Shown here: piece after piece, positions 41,818-52,805 of the stretch | How positions within the stretch are numbered: the first letter of the stretch is position 1 | How the letters are laid out: every line of letters begins with the position of its first letter | From: Blastobasis lacticolella | Taxonomy: Eukaryota > Arthropoda > Insecta > Lepidoptera > Blastobasidae | DNA: 64,000 nucleotides | Direction: 5' to 3' | Assembly (NCBI GenBank): GCA_905147135.1 | Contig: LR990067.1 | Span: 9,052,001 to 9,116,000 of the forward strand | Notes under the pieces: generated by a model | What the model was told of the DNA's origin: nothing | The model's input: the letters and a program-made list of their open reading frames with translations, nothing else | Database searches by the model: none | Program-made: the position numbers and the translations under genes

Positions 41818-42676
41818 GTCTTCACCAGTCTTCACCACTACTTGTACTGCGATGTGATCGATATCCTCTCAGAGGAAATTCCGGACATGCCTTCATGGCT
41901 TAAGAAATACGCTGATGACATCGTACTGGTGAGCAAGCTTAGGCAGGACCTGAGACCAAGGTAAATACGTAAAAGGAAGTGCTAAAAAACGGTGGTTTAA
42001 AGCTTAACGTTACCAAAACAGAGTATATGGCTAGCTGCAGCGCGGATCTTGAAACCATTCTTATAGGAAACGAAGCTGTCAATAGAACAGATAAATTCAA
42101 ATACCTCGAATCTGTGCATCACGAGTCCGGTGATATCGGCTCCGATATCAAGTCTCGAATCTCTGCAATAGGGCTGGCGGGAACTCATGGTGGTCACGGT
42201 GACCTTAAAATCCCGATCAAACTTAAGGGGCTAATAGACATGAACATATATTTATGTCAAGGCCTAATGGCCTGTGATGATTTTGAGCAGCGATATCTGG
42301 CCGGCGCTGACGAAGCACATCCGCGAACTTCACGCCAACGAAATGAATATGCTGCGGTAGATGTGTGGCATTACGCGACTTGATCGAGTGCGTAACGACT
42401 ACATCCGTGGCAATCTTGGCGTGAGATATCGCGGATAAGATCGAAGAGGCTCGCCTTCGCTTGTTGGTCCCACGTAAGCCTTAGGGATACATGGGAAATA
42501 GGTGCCTAAACCTTTTAGTATCGGGAATGAGGTAACGTGGAAGGCTCAAGAAGCTATGCATTGACAGCGCCGAGACGGATGCGAGAGCTTACGACGCGAG
42601 GATGCCCAAGACCAGGCGAAATGGAAAAGAATGAGTCTGGTAGAAGCTGGAACTGACCGCTAGGAAGATGATGATG
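41818..42676 (+). pseudogene. RTE-type LINE reverse transcriptase remnant
   Basis: Longest coding remnant in the window. One frame reads SWLKKYADDIVLVSKL (YADD is the RT catalytic box, codons at 41908-41919), then VLKNGGLKLNVTKTEYM, DKFKYLESVHHESGDIGSDI, KSRISAIG and GDLKIPIKLKG. After frameshifts come the decayed thumb/C-terminal blocks (TRLDRVRN, NLGVRYRG, DKIEEARLR). Near the 3' end, GAAGATGATGATGA is the GAT tail. This order is the RTE-clade palm-to-C-terminus. The endonuclease and RT fingers are absent, with stops and at least two frameshifts. Dead, 5'-truncated copy. Confidence 0.8.
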
Positions 42677-43205
42677 AAATGCGTCCAAAAGTGCTTCTCC
42701 AAATTAAATACCCCACGGAACCCTCCAAAGGACAAGAGAGCGTGCTCAGCACAGTTTTTTTCACCATATCTATACCGTACGATAAGTTTTTACGTCCAAA
42801 GTGCACGATAGCTGCTTCAAATTGCAGTTACAGTAGGGTAGAAATGTCAAATTATAGAGGTCAGACGCTAACTGATGTGTCGAGTTTTGAAGTTTTCAAC
42901 CGTTTCGGATAATTGTTTACCGTGTTTGTTCTAAAACAAGGCAGAAACGTGTAACCAACAAAGCAATAAATACTAAGGAGCCGATTATACCTTTGCTTAA
43001 TCAAGTAACCTAAGTCATCAGAGGCTATTACTTAACGCTGTTGGCAACAATTCTCTGATTTCGATGATTGAAATTGTTGCTTTTGCGATTTCGTACCATC
43101 GATTTCATGTTGCTAACAAAGTTGCATTGCAATAAACTGAAACTATTAAATCGATCATACAGTAATCGTACATTAATTAGCCTACAGATTAAAATGGAAT
43201 GTATT
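42677..43205. other. Unassigned stretch
   Basis: No repeat or exon recognised. Confidence 0.35.
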
Positions 43206-43306
43206 GCTCACAGAATAAGGTCCATTTTTGTATCATGCTTTTAGGAGCGGAGCGAGCGCGTAAAATATTTAATAATACAAAAATATACCTACCTTATTCT
43301 GTGAGC
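43206..43306. mobile_element. 101-bp MITE (P7)
   Basis: TIRs GCTCACAGAATAAGGT and ACCTTATTCTGTGAGC, followed inward by ATTTTTGTAT and ATACAAAAAT. Central GAGCGGAGCGAGCGCG. Flanks do not give a clear target duplication. Confidence 0.78.
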
Positions 43307-43445
43307 ATAACACAAAAGACAGCATAAAATACAATAAACCAGAAAATTTGTCCGTGTAGTATAATGTAAGAATATAACGAATTACAGCTCTTAGGTAAAT
43401 AAGCGTACAGTTAGAGCGCTAACATACACACGGCAATTTTGGTTT

Positions 43446-44051
43446 CTATACTAATAACTGGAAGCTTAACAAACGCGCAGCACCCGCATAGTCCCCGCAC
43501 AGTAATCGCGTCGCACCCGTACAGTCACCGCGCCAATAGGGTGGACTGCACGTTTTCTGTCCGGTTGCTACACGGTGACTACGCGTTTACTGTCCGGTTT
43601 GTAAGCGTCGACATATAAGGCCCTTACAATTATAAGAATGTACAACGACCCAAACGTTTTGACTGTAGGTTCAATCAGTCAGTCAGCTTCCAGACCTAAA
43701 TATAGGTTCGGTCCAAGGCAGTCCAAGCTTAGAAACGCTCCGAAAACACGCATGAGTAAGTCACAATGGAATTTAATCCGGTAATGATACACAAGAACCG
43801 CAATGAACGGTCCCGTGCCTCAAATTGACTAATTTCGAATTTGCACGGTGATCCCGTGTGATGATTTGATGGTTTAATCTGTTTCGGGGACTGAGGTCAA
43901 GACTCGAGACGATATGACGGTAAGATTTTAAATTGCTTAAAAAATAACGATGCGACGCGGTGACTACGCGAGTGCGGCGCGACGACTGTGCGGGTGCGAT
44001 GCGGTCGCTGCATTCTTGTTTACAAAAAAAAGATTATTGTTATTAGTATAG
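43446..44051. mobile_element. 606-bp TIR element with GC-rich subterminal repeats (P8)
   Basis: Perfect 13-bp TIRs CTATACTAATAAC and GTTATTAGTATAG. Each end continues into GC-rich inverted blocks: left CGCACAGTAATCGCGTCGCA and ACGGTGACTACGCG, right CGCGGTGACTACGCG and CGACTGTGCGGGTGCGATGC. The centre is ordinary AT-rich DNA without an ORF. Size and structure fit a non-autonomous DNA transposon. Confidence 0.75.
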
Positions 44052-44107
44052 TAACAGCATAAACATTTTGGACAAATTAAATAGAAATGTTGCCCGTTTG
44101 TGTGCAT

Positions 44108-44330
44108 TTTTTTTGTAAGTTATACGGCAGACAAAAGGCAAGGGAGCCACCTGATGGAAAGTGGTCATCGCCTATGGACATCGGCTACATCAGAGGCGCC
44201 ACCAATGCGTCCGCCTGAAGAGACCTCTAATATACCTTTTGAACGATCCCATGTCATAGTCCAAAGGAAACACTGTGGCTTGGAGCTCATTCCACATCCG
44301 AATCGTGCGAGCGAGAAACGTTCTCTCGAA
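44108..44330 (-). mobile_element. LINE 3' fragment, family C
   Basis: T-run, GGGAGCCACCTGATGGAAAG, GACATCGGCTACATCAGAGG, CCCATGTCATAGTCCAAAGG, GAGCTCATTCCACATCCGAA (complement of W-NEL-coding). Small internal deletions. Confidence 0.7.
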
Positions 44331-45419
44331 AAAAAAATTCACCTTTTAACGGCTCTACCACCACCCTCCAACTATATAACCATTCGAATAATCGCTCTAA
44401 AAATTAAATACTGATTCAGAGCATTAAAAGTATCTATAATCGTAATACGTGACGTCACAACAAGAGGCCGGCTTATGCACACAAAGCGATGTCATTCGGT
44501 TAACCTCTAAATGGTGCTCTACTATGAGCTTTATTGCAAACGGATGTTGCAATATAAATTGCGATTACAGATTAAAGAACAAGCTTTGTATTGAACTAAG
44601 GACCTTCATAGTGGCAACTGCCTATTGCGCTCCTTTTTTTGGTTTAATCTGCAAGTATTTCGATAATAATTTCTTACTCATCAATAGTCAAGTCAAATAG
44701 TCAAATAATTTTATTCAAATTGGGTTTACAAAACTCTTATGAACGTCATAGATATACATACATAAAGCTCACGCCTGTGACCCACAGGTGGGGTAGGCAG
44801 AGACTATGGACCGCCACTTTGCTTTGTCCTGACACAACTCCCTAGCCTCGCATATATTCACAACTCTTTCCATACATCTCCTTTTAGAGCTTTTTTAAAA
44901 CATTACTGATCTGATCAGTGAATTTTATACAATAGACTTACAAAATTCAAAATACATTTATGAAAAATTGGGCTGCGGGCCGTGACATCATCGAGCCGGC
45001 AACGTTTTGGAACGGACCTAATTCTTGGTCCTAGGATCGGACTGACTGACTGTCACTGTCACTTTGACAGTTTGACTTGCCGCCGGTATCAATACTGCCG
45101 CGCCGCGTTCTAACTTCCTTCTGTACACAAACAAAGCAAATATTATACGATCACGGAACAAAATGTCACATGATAAATCATATAATCATGATTATCATAT
45201 CAAGGATGATCAATGTGATAATTAATGGTCATCTTGGTAATCAAGATAGGTTCTTATCCGGCGGGCCTTTGCCTCCGCTGGTGCATCCGCGGTGCTGGAA
45301 CTCTTATTCGGTTCTTTCGTTTTGGTTGAGCCCGCGATGATGGCAAAAGACTATAACAACAACATAAAAATTACACATTATTATTTATGTGGATCACGGT
45401 TATACATGCAGTTGCTTTC
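44331..45419. other. Mostly unassigned stretch
   Basis: 44768-44870 (GTGACCCACAGGTGGGGTAG, GGACCGCCACTTTGCTTTGT) resembles a lepidopteran dispersed repeat I have seen before but cannot name. Nothing else recognised. A TGACGTCA (CRE-like) word sits at 44450. Confidence 0.35.
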
Positions 45420-45542
45420 ATCACGACGATGTTTGCTCTCACCGTAAAAGCATCGGTTAGCATTCAACTGATGTACGTAACTCAGAAAAGAGTTATTGCT
45501 GCACGGCCGCAGTGGGATTCGAACCCGATACCTCTCAAAGCT
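45420..45542 (-). mobile_element. SINE family A, 5' half
   Basis: Complement: CACGACGATGTTTGCTCTCA, AAAAGCATCGGTTAGCATTC, GCGGCCGTGC...GGGATTCGAACCCGATACC (B box kept), then CTCTCAAAGC. The A-box side is truncated. Confidence 0.75.
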
Positions 45543-45544
45543 TA

Positions 45545-46319
45545 TAATGAAATATCCATAATCAATCAACTGCGTCGATTCGTCACACGCAATACGACGC
45601 AATCGACCCATTTCACAGATTAAAAATCTATTAGGCATCCCAAGGTGCGCCTCAGCTTTCATTTTTTATCGCCCAGTAAGTAGATGGTTAAAAAAGTAAA
45701 ACATTAAAAAGAGGAACACATCCTAAACACACATTCGCTAGATATACTGTCAGACGGACAGACACACAAAAAGACTTAAACGTATAACATCTCAATTACT
45801 TCACACAAGTTCCACTCTCGAAATAGATTGTCGCATTAGCACTCAAAAAAGGACTTTAACACTAAAAACATAAGCCTCAAATTCGCTTCCGTCGCGTGTA
45901 GGAAAAGAATTCCCAAGTTAATCCTTTAACTAAACAATTGATGGAAAATTGACTTTGATATCAGTGATTAAGGTCGAAATTCATTTGTATTGTCTGCCGA
46001 AGAATAAACGGTATGCAAATTCGTGTCTTATTTATATACTCGTAAAGTGTAATCTACAATGACACGATTAGAAAGAACACAGGCACAGACCAAGGTGGCC
46101 ACTATTTAAATCGATCCATAATAATTAATTGGCTCACTAAAGATAAATGATGTAGGCTCTGTATTTAAGTCAGATAGCGCAGGACAATAATGATGCAAAT
46201 AATTATATTTACTGACTTATTAAGTACGTATGAGTAAATATACTCCCATATGTACATAATAACTGACAATGCAATAAATTAAAATATAAGAAATATTGAA
46301 TCTTCCAGTGCCAATACAT
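45545..46319. other. Unassigned AT-rich stretch
   Basis: Nothing recognised. Confidence 0.4.
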
Positions 46320-46408
46320 ATGAAAATACGGCCATAGCCTGCGGTGACTGCTTACCATCACGCAGGCCGTACGCTTGTTTGCAACATTAGTAGTATAAAA
46401 AAAATTGC
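46320..46408 (+). mobile_element. LINE tail, family D
   Basis: GGCCATAGCCTGCGGTGACT, GCTTACCATCACGCAGGCCG, GTAGTATAAAAAAAA. Confidence 0.6.
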
Positions 46409-47104
46409 AATTTATTGGCAATGAATATCGTTCGTTCCTTTCCAGTGAATATCAGCGTAAAGAAAAGTACGTGTAAAACAGTGTAGAAAACGTGTGTGTA
46501 AAAGTATAAATGTGCGATTTTTGTGTTTCGAACACTAATAATAAGGTTCAATAAGGTTCGCATTATTATGCCCAGTTAGTACGGTAGCCAGCATAATTAA
46601 TTAAATAATGAAATATTGCATAATACAGCATGAAATATTATGTGAAATGCTTTAAGTTGATGATAATATTAGGAGTTTGTTACAAACTTATGCACACTTA
46701 TAAAAAAAGGCAACCTAACACATCAAATCAATTTCCTATAGATAGACAGCCTCATAGAGTACTAAAACTAATAAAAGGGGGGGTCTAGCCACCACCAGGC
46801 CCGGCCCCCTGCAAGATGTGGGATCGCAACCAGTCAAGCTCGAAATGTTTTGGTGACATGAGCGCGCGACGAGCTCGCCGGGATGCCGTGGAGTCGTTGT
46901 TGGGTCTAGAGAAACTACACAATATTTAAAAAAGCAAACAAAAATTTATTTATTTATTTTTATTTGTGAAACACAGGAACATTAAGATATTAGGTACAAT
47001 AGTAAAAACCGCTGTGATTCGCTGACAGGCATACAAATATTGCAGACGTAGAATCCATTATCTACATTTAGGGCTTTGAAGAGTAAAGAGTTTTTTTGCA
47101 GCTT
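46409..47104. other. Unassigned stretch
   Basis: No repeat shared. A TTCGTTCCTTTCCAG acceptor-like site at 46430-46444 leads into a frame that closes at once. 46780-46920 is moderately GC-rich. Confidence 0.3.
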
Positions 47105-47225
47105 GGTTTTTTATTACAGGTGGAGGCAAACGAGTAGGCGGTTAACCTGATGGAAAGTGATTATCACTGCCCTTAGGCACCCTCAACATACGGGGAGTCG
47201 CGGATGCGTTGCTAGCCTTGTTGAA
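47105..47225 (-). mobile_element. Degenerate LINE tail related to family C
   Basis: TTTTTTATTACAGGTGGAGG, AACCTGATGGAAAGTGATTA, TCACTGCCCTTAGGCACC, GGATGCGTTGC. Old copy. Confidence 0.4.
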
Positions 47226-48382
47226 ATCAAATTGCACGAATCGTAGGTATTATGGGCGACAGGTACCGCTGTCTGTAAGGTAGAGTGAGAAATGGGTCAA
47301 AAAATTAAAAGACATAGAACGAAAACAACCATTATAAGACAAAGTCCCACGCCGTGTCTGTCTGTCTGTTAGCGATAAACTCAATAACTACCGAACGAAT
47401 TTTCATGCGGCTTTCACCAATTCGTGCGAAGCTGAGTCGGTCGTCCTGTAAAGTTCGAATCGAACTTTCTTTGAAAGATATAAGTAACGGATTTATTTGA
47501 AGAAAAATAAATACGAGTAAATGTCGGTTTTTGCAAGGTATAATTTCATAGATTGTATAATGTAAATTAAGAAATAGAGATTTATCATTGTAGCAATAAG
47601 AACAATGTGGTCTCTACGGGAAAATTAATTACGTCATATATATAGAGTACATACACGTGCATACAGTAAGTGTATGTACAAAATTATTCAGGTATACATT
47701 CATGTTCATATTTATTAGCTTCCATAAAGATAATACAATAACATTGTTATGTACATACAATACAGACACATTTCGACGACTATCTCAAATTTAACATTAA
47801 ATGCAAATAACCAAGTTTAAAGTCACATCCTATCGCACCACAACATTTTATTTATTGTACTACCTTTGTAATCATCATCCTAGCGTTTATTCCGGCTTCT
47901 GTCAGATTTTCCACTTCGCCCTCACACGGTATCTTCGCGTCGTAGGCCGTTGGCTCTCGAATCCGACTCAGCGATGTCAATCCATCGCTTCTTGGATATT
48001 GTACTACTCTTGTAATACCTAGGTAAAAATAAGGTATCATAATAATGTCGATCATTTTTAATAAGAAGTAATACCAAACATATCTAACACTTTAAAATAA
48101 CATTAATTCGACAAATAATACGACAGCTCACATCGAACTAAAAATAGCATTTCGTAACAACAAAAATCTTTATACACCGCGGCGACTCCACGGCTTTTAG
48201 CCCATTCTGGGTGGCCGGACCACCCATAGTCTGGCTGCATATGTTCGTAGGTTCAAATTAGGCGGTGACTGGCTCCCTCATCCAGGTCTAGAGTTAGCTC
48301 TCAGGCAGTCTGCGTGCCTAGATTTAGTATTTTAGACTTAACACTTTGTTGCCGCGTTTTTGCTTCGCACGATTTGTGGATG
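47226..48382. other. Mostly unassigned stretch
   Basis: 47330-47480 loosely matches repeat family U (GTGTCTGTCTGTCTGTTAGC, CTACCGAACGAATTTTCATG). 47870-48005 is a diverged copy of family Z. The rest is unrecognised. Confidence 0.35.
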
Positions 48383-48496
48383 AGGATCACCTACGAAGCG
48401 TGGAGATTATGGCGTAATTCTCTACTAATGTGGAGGAGGGTTAAGTCCAGCAGTGGACTGTTATGGACTAATGGTAGTGATGATGATGGTTGATGA
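48383..48496 (+). mobile_element. Family F, 3' half
   Basis: ACGAAGCGTGGAGATTATGG, GTCCAGCAGTGGACTGTTAT, then TAGTGATGATGATGG tail. Immediately precedes MITE M copy 4. Confidence 0.6.
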
Positions 48497-48502
48497 CTAA
48501 CA

Positions 48503-48839
48503 CCCGTATTCACAAACAATACTTGTCTGGGTAAAGTACCGTTAGAGGTAGCGAAGATTTAAAAAAAGTTTAACAGTTATCTAGCATCCATAACACAAGC
48601 TATGCTTACTTTGGGGCTAGATGGCGCTGTGTAAATTTGTCCAAGCACGGGGGGAGAGGCCTATGCGTCCTAACAGTACTCGTCTCTTAAGTGATCGCAC
48701 TGCGTTCAATGCGGCTTTATGATTGGTCAATTTCGTTCATTTTGACGGACGTATAGGGCCGATCGCCACTCAAGTACTGTCAGTTGGAACCCTGTGAGCG
48801 CGCACTGTGAGACCTCATAGTAACGGTTCTGAATACGAG
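48503..48839 (+). mobile_element. MITE family M, copy 4, with SINE B insertion
   Basis: Left end CCCGTATTCACAAACAATAC-TTGTCTGGGTAAAGTA; internal GATCGCACTGCGTTCAATGC and GGCTTTATGATTGGTCAAT; right end GCGCGCACTGTGAGACCTCA, TAGTAACGGTTCTGAATACG. About 110 bp at 48561-48672 is a foreign SINE B 3' end. Confidence 0.75.
48561..48672 (+). mobile_element. SINE family B 3' end inside a MITE
   Basis: AACAGTTATCTAGCATCCAT, AAGCTATGCTTACTTTGGGG, CTAGATGGCGCTGTGTAAAT, then GGGGGGAGAGGCCTATGCG. That last block resembles the RTE tail GGGGGAGGCCTTTGCCC at 52.74 kb and appears to be the true 3' end of family B. Confidence 0.65.
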
Positions 48840-50622
48840 TGTGACCAATGACAATTTAAGACTGTTGGTGGTCTGGGGAAGTAGTGATGTGGAGTGTAGA
48901 TATTATATACATTGACATTTTAATTAGAAATTCAATTATTTGACACTGCAGTAGATAATACTATTATGTAACTTGACTTTATCAGATTGATATATTTATC
49001 AGACTGAGGCAAACGATCTAGGGACACCTGGACTTGAAGGCCGATTTTTTGTTATCTATAATTGTATTGCGATTCGATTACAAATCGAGACAAATGAATA
49101 TTCTGCAAAAAACTTATAGATATACGCAATTGAGTTGTAATCAAATCGACGCTTGCTTTGGTGTTGCCTTCTAAAATCTACCTACGAAGAGACTGAACAA
49201 ATGAACGTAAAAGCACGATTCATTTTATTTATTTATTTAATTTCCCGTTTTTTTATTTTATGTGAATGAAATTGTCCGCAATAAAGACCCTTGCCAAATA
49301 AGAGGAGAATACCGTTTTATTACTCAATCGAATCGAGTTACGATTGTAACACAAATGGAATTTGATTGGTCTTTTATTAGTGGCAGAATACCAAAAGCGT
49401 GTCAAACTACGATTGAGCTGCGGTTAATTATCAAAAAATATAAGACTTGTTCTTTTTTGTTTTGTTACAGTGCGTTGAAATGTTGCGTGACGTCATGCCT
49501 GAGGTCAATTTACTCAGAAGTGACGTCACGAGTCCCCACTCCAAAACTTAAAACACTGTATCTTTGTTATTTTTTCTTGATTACTGAATCTGAACTGTCA
49601 CACAATATAAAAATAAAGTGTCTAATATTTTTTTACAATCTAACTGACAGACCAATTAAAATTGAAAAATGTTGACCCAGTTATCATCTTTATTCTTTTT
49701 CGTCGTAATTCCGCCATATTTGTTTACCAAATAAAACAAGTCAATCTGAATAGATTTTAGTATAGTTAAGTATTTAAATAATCGCACAACTCTTCTAAAA
49801 TAGCAAAACTGAATCCCACCATACCAGTTTCACTAGCCTATGCTAATTCCTTATTATCTACGCTTAGAATAAATTACAACAAAATGACATTAATGGCTTT
49901 ATTATCTGCCTTTATTAGCTTTAATGAGCAGCCATCTTTGTTTGACAGTTATCATGCGAGTCGACGAGTTCGAATTGGTATTTTTGCATAAATTTAAAGA
50001 CTAATTAGTCGTGTTATCTAACAGTTTTGTCGGCTGGCCATTTTGGATTTTTTTATTCATTCCGTCACTCTATATAAACGTATGTCTCTATGTTAATTGG
50101 CTCTACCAATAATGAAAGATTTCTAACTTCAAACGTCAACGAATGTACATTTTTTACACCTACCGTCATTCGAGGAAATGTTAGAACAGTCGAGGAAACC
50201 GAATGATTATCAGTTTAGGTGTCTTCTTAATTTGTTCGTGTTAGGTTTCCGGCAACAAAAATGCAGAACCGCAGGTGCTGGCTGGCTACCTCATCCTTCA
50301 AACCGGAACGCAATGCAAGCATTATTGCTTGGCGGCAGAAATAGATAAGGCGGTGGTACTCACCCAAGTTGACTCCCTACGCTTAACAGAGTCCCACCAA
50401 CAGAAAAAACCGATTTACTATAGTTTTCTTTGACCAACGTTCCTCTTCTTTTTAATTGCACGAGGATTACACATACCGACAGCCACAACCAGTCCGAATT
50501 AAAAATGGTTATAATAACAGATTGATTCGTTATGTAAATCTAATCAATAACAATCCACATAGGCAGTTTGTGACACCTTAAAACACGAATGTCGAATATT
50601 GAGAATGTTAAAATTATGATAA
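48840..50622. other. Mostly unassigned stretch
   Basis: 49385-49430 is a minus-strand relative of MITE P6 (TGTCAAACTACGATTGAGCT). The 138-codon ORF at 49262-49675 crosses it and shows no domain. A strong acceptor-like TTTTTTGTTTTGTTACAG ends at 49470. 50240-50330 weakly recalls a LINE tail (GCAGAACCGCAGGTGC, also at 59.16 kb). No gene can be called. Confidence 0.35.
49493..49531. promoter_or_regulatory. Paired CRE-like palindromes
   Basis: Two perfect TGACGTCA octamers about 32 bp apart, arranged as GTGACGTCA...TGACGTCAC. TGACGTCA is the ATF/CREB consensus (known). No promoter is otherwise evident, so function is unproven. Confidence 0.25.
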
Positions 50623-51187
50623 TTTCGCGCGTTTTAGAACGTCCACGCCCACGCGTCCACTCAGGTTGCTCTGTCTAATCTATGGTCTAATATTACGTTT
50701 GTTGGTTAGTATTTACACTGTTTTACGATGGCTTTAATGTTGATGGTTATTGTTAAACATGGTTTCAGTGTCGCGTTTATTTCTTTTAAACCTCCGACGA
50801 AAGAAATGGGGTGTTTGAGTGTATGACGTGGCTCTGTGGCGGTGTGTCTGTCTGTGCCATCGTAGCTCCCGAACGGATGAAGCGATTTTGATGAGGTTTC
50901 CTCTGATTGAAAGCCTCTTTAATCAAGATGGATCTTAGCTTTGTTTCATTGAAATCGGTTCAGTAGTTTATAAAATATTCGATTAGATGTAAACTTGGTC
51001 GCGTGTTATCCGACTTTTTCTGTCGGTCAGGTTATTTATACGACTAAAGCGCTGTCCTCATTTCGCGCGTTTTGGAACGTCCACGCCCACGCTACCACTC
51101 ACGTTGCTCTGTCTAATCTATGGTCTGTTATGTTTGTTGGTTGGACTTCCATGTATTTACACTGTTTTACGATAGTTTTATTGTTGA
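50623..51187. repeat. ~120-bp direct repeats flanking a family-U copy
   Basis: 50623-50742 and 51060-51187 (offset 437) share ATTTCGCGCGTTTT, GAACGTCCACGCCCACGC, GTTGCTCTGTCTAATCTATG and TATTTACACTGTTTTACGAT. The dispersed repeat U lies between them. Probably a local duplication. Confidence 0.8.
50783..51041 (+). repeat. Dispersed repeat family U, near-complete copy
   Basis: From ACCTCCGACGAAAGAAATGG through GTGTGTCTGTCTGTGCCATC, GTAGCTCCCGAACGGATGAA, CGATTTTGATGAGGTTTCCT and GAAATCGGTTCAGTAGTTTA to TTTTTCTGTCGGTCAGG. Another start (TTAATCCCCGACAAAAAAGG) follows at 51231. Confidence 0.7.
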
Positions 51188-51918
51188 ATATGAGATTCAA
51201 CAATAAAACTACTGTAACGTTTTATATGGTTTTAATCCCCGACAAAAAAGGGGTTGTTTTATGTGTCACATTTTCGCGCCAAATTTTTCATAAACTATCT
51301 CCAATATCGCCATTTTAGTGAGTTAATAGTGACCGACTTTTCATGAAAATTTCACTACTAAGAATCGAATAAGAAATCAGACCTACCTTTACGATCGAAC
51401 CTGTTCATCAAACCAAAACACCAGGAATCAAACATTGGGGCTGGATAAGAGCTACCTCTCAACAACTACTAGATACAACAAGTAGCTAGCTGGCACCGAA
51501 TATATTTTTAATCTACATTTATTTTTTCTCTAAACAATGGCTCATTAATCATGGCACCGAATTCTTATACAATACCGCCATGACGGAAACCATTTCAAAA
51601 CACCGAAAGCCTACCAAATTAAATAGTACAGCTGCCACAAAGGTTCATGAATATACAAATATACATTTTTATTTATGGTTTAATTAAGTTGCTGAGGTAT
51701 GTAGGGAAATATGCCGGCTATTTAAGCTACGCTCGTAATGGTACAGTTTCCGTAGTATTATTGTGGTGAGAGCCTTAATTTTGAGCAATAGAAGCCGACT
51801 GGACGATTAATCATGTGGTTTTGCACATTAGGTACGGTAATGTTTTACATCGTAACTGTCTTTTGTGTGGCACTTCGTCCGTGTCGACTTGGGTACGTAT
51901 TAGATAACCAAGTCTGTC
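51188..51918. other. Mostly unassigned stretch
   Basis: Contains a short hairpin TTTTATTGTTGAA/TTCAACAATAAAA near 51176-51210 and the start of another family-U repeat. No gene signal. Confidence 0.35.
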
Positions 51919-52257
51919 AATGTTCCGGTTGTGCTCACGCGCGCGGCGGCATGGGCTCTGCCTTGACCATGATCCGGGATTCGGCAGGTCAGGTAATTAC
52001 AGTGGAGCCACTGCCATCTGATCTTCTTGGCCCTGTTAACAAGGGAACCCGACCAGATTGAATCATGGTTACACATTCAGTCGCCTGAATGTGCAGGTTT
52101 CATTGCGATGTTTTCACTCGTCGTAAGAGCATCGGTTAGTGAGCAACTAATGTACGAAACCCAGAAAATATCATTGTTTCATGGCGGCACTGGGAATCGA
52201 ACTCGGTACCTCTCGTTTACAAGTCGGACTCGATAACCATTAGGCCACCGACGCTCC
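51919..52257 (-). mobile_element. SINE family A, complete minus-strand copy
   Basis: AATGTTCCGGTTGTGCTCAC (complement of the tail) through CTTGACCATGATCCGGGATT, CAGATTGAATCATGGTTACA and GTAAGAGCATCGGTTAGTGA to GGGAATCGAACTCGGTACC (B box) and ATTAGGCCACCGACGCTC (5' end). Both ends present. Confidence 0.85.
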
Positions 52258-52567
52258 ACATCCTAGGCCTTAATTAAGTCTTTTAAACACCGATATGCGA
52301 AATTTAAACTTAAGAAAATATAGTTCGTAACCAATCTCCATACAGCCTTACGAATTAAAAAATAATAAACCAGTCTATGGAATTTAAACTCTCAGTTCTA
52401 CAGCGAAACAACTTTCGACTCTATCTCTAGAGATACAGAGTTCGTTTTGAACTGTCGTGCGATAAGGTTTTTTATATGTAAACTGTAATAATGGGTTGGT
52501 TATAAGGCAAAATGTCTTCATTAATATCTTCGTTGGTGGCATCGAGTGCAAGCCAGTTAGGTTTTAA
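52258..52567. other. Unassigned stretch
   Basis: Nothing recognised. Confidence 0.35.
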
Positions 52568-52613
52568 ATGGTGGCAGGGTTCCGCGAGAGTTTTTTTTTA
52601 GTTAGCTTAGAAT

Positions 52614-52772
52614 TTGTTATGTTATTCACAATTCGCGGCAGACCCAAGAAAAGGTGGACAGATGAGCTGCGGGCCTTCGATAGTGACTGGCAGACATTGG
52701 CACTTGATCATGAAGAGTGGAGGAATCGGGGGGAGGCCTTTGCCCAGCAGTGGGATGATTCGGGCTAATATA
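52614..52772 (+). pseudogene. RTE-type LINE ORF C-terminus and tail
   Basis: Encodes RGRPKKRWTDELRAFDSDWQ, TLALDHEEWRNRGEAFAQQW, DDSG and a stop. GRP-RRW-D-L, W-A-DR-WR and EAFAQQWDD are hallmarks of the C-terminus of RTE-type LINE polyproteins (family knowledge). The frame is intact over about 45 codons but lacks all RT and endonuclease domains. The tail GGGAGGCCTTTGCCCAGCAG is the segment echoed in families B and F. Confidence 0.8.
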
Positions 52773-52805
52773 GATATAGATTCACAATTCACAACATCTC
52801 TAACG

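Noticed and set aside
49262..49675. 138-codon plus-strand ORF
   Set aside because: Crosses a minus-strand MITE P6 relative and a pyrimidine tract; AT-driven Phe/Leu/Ile-rich composition with no recognisable motif.
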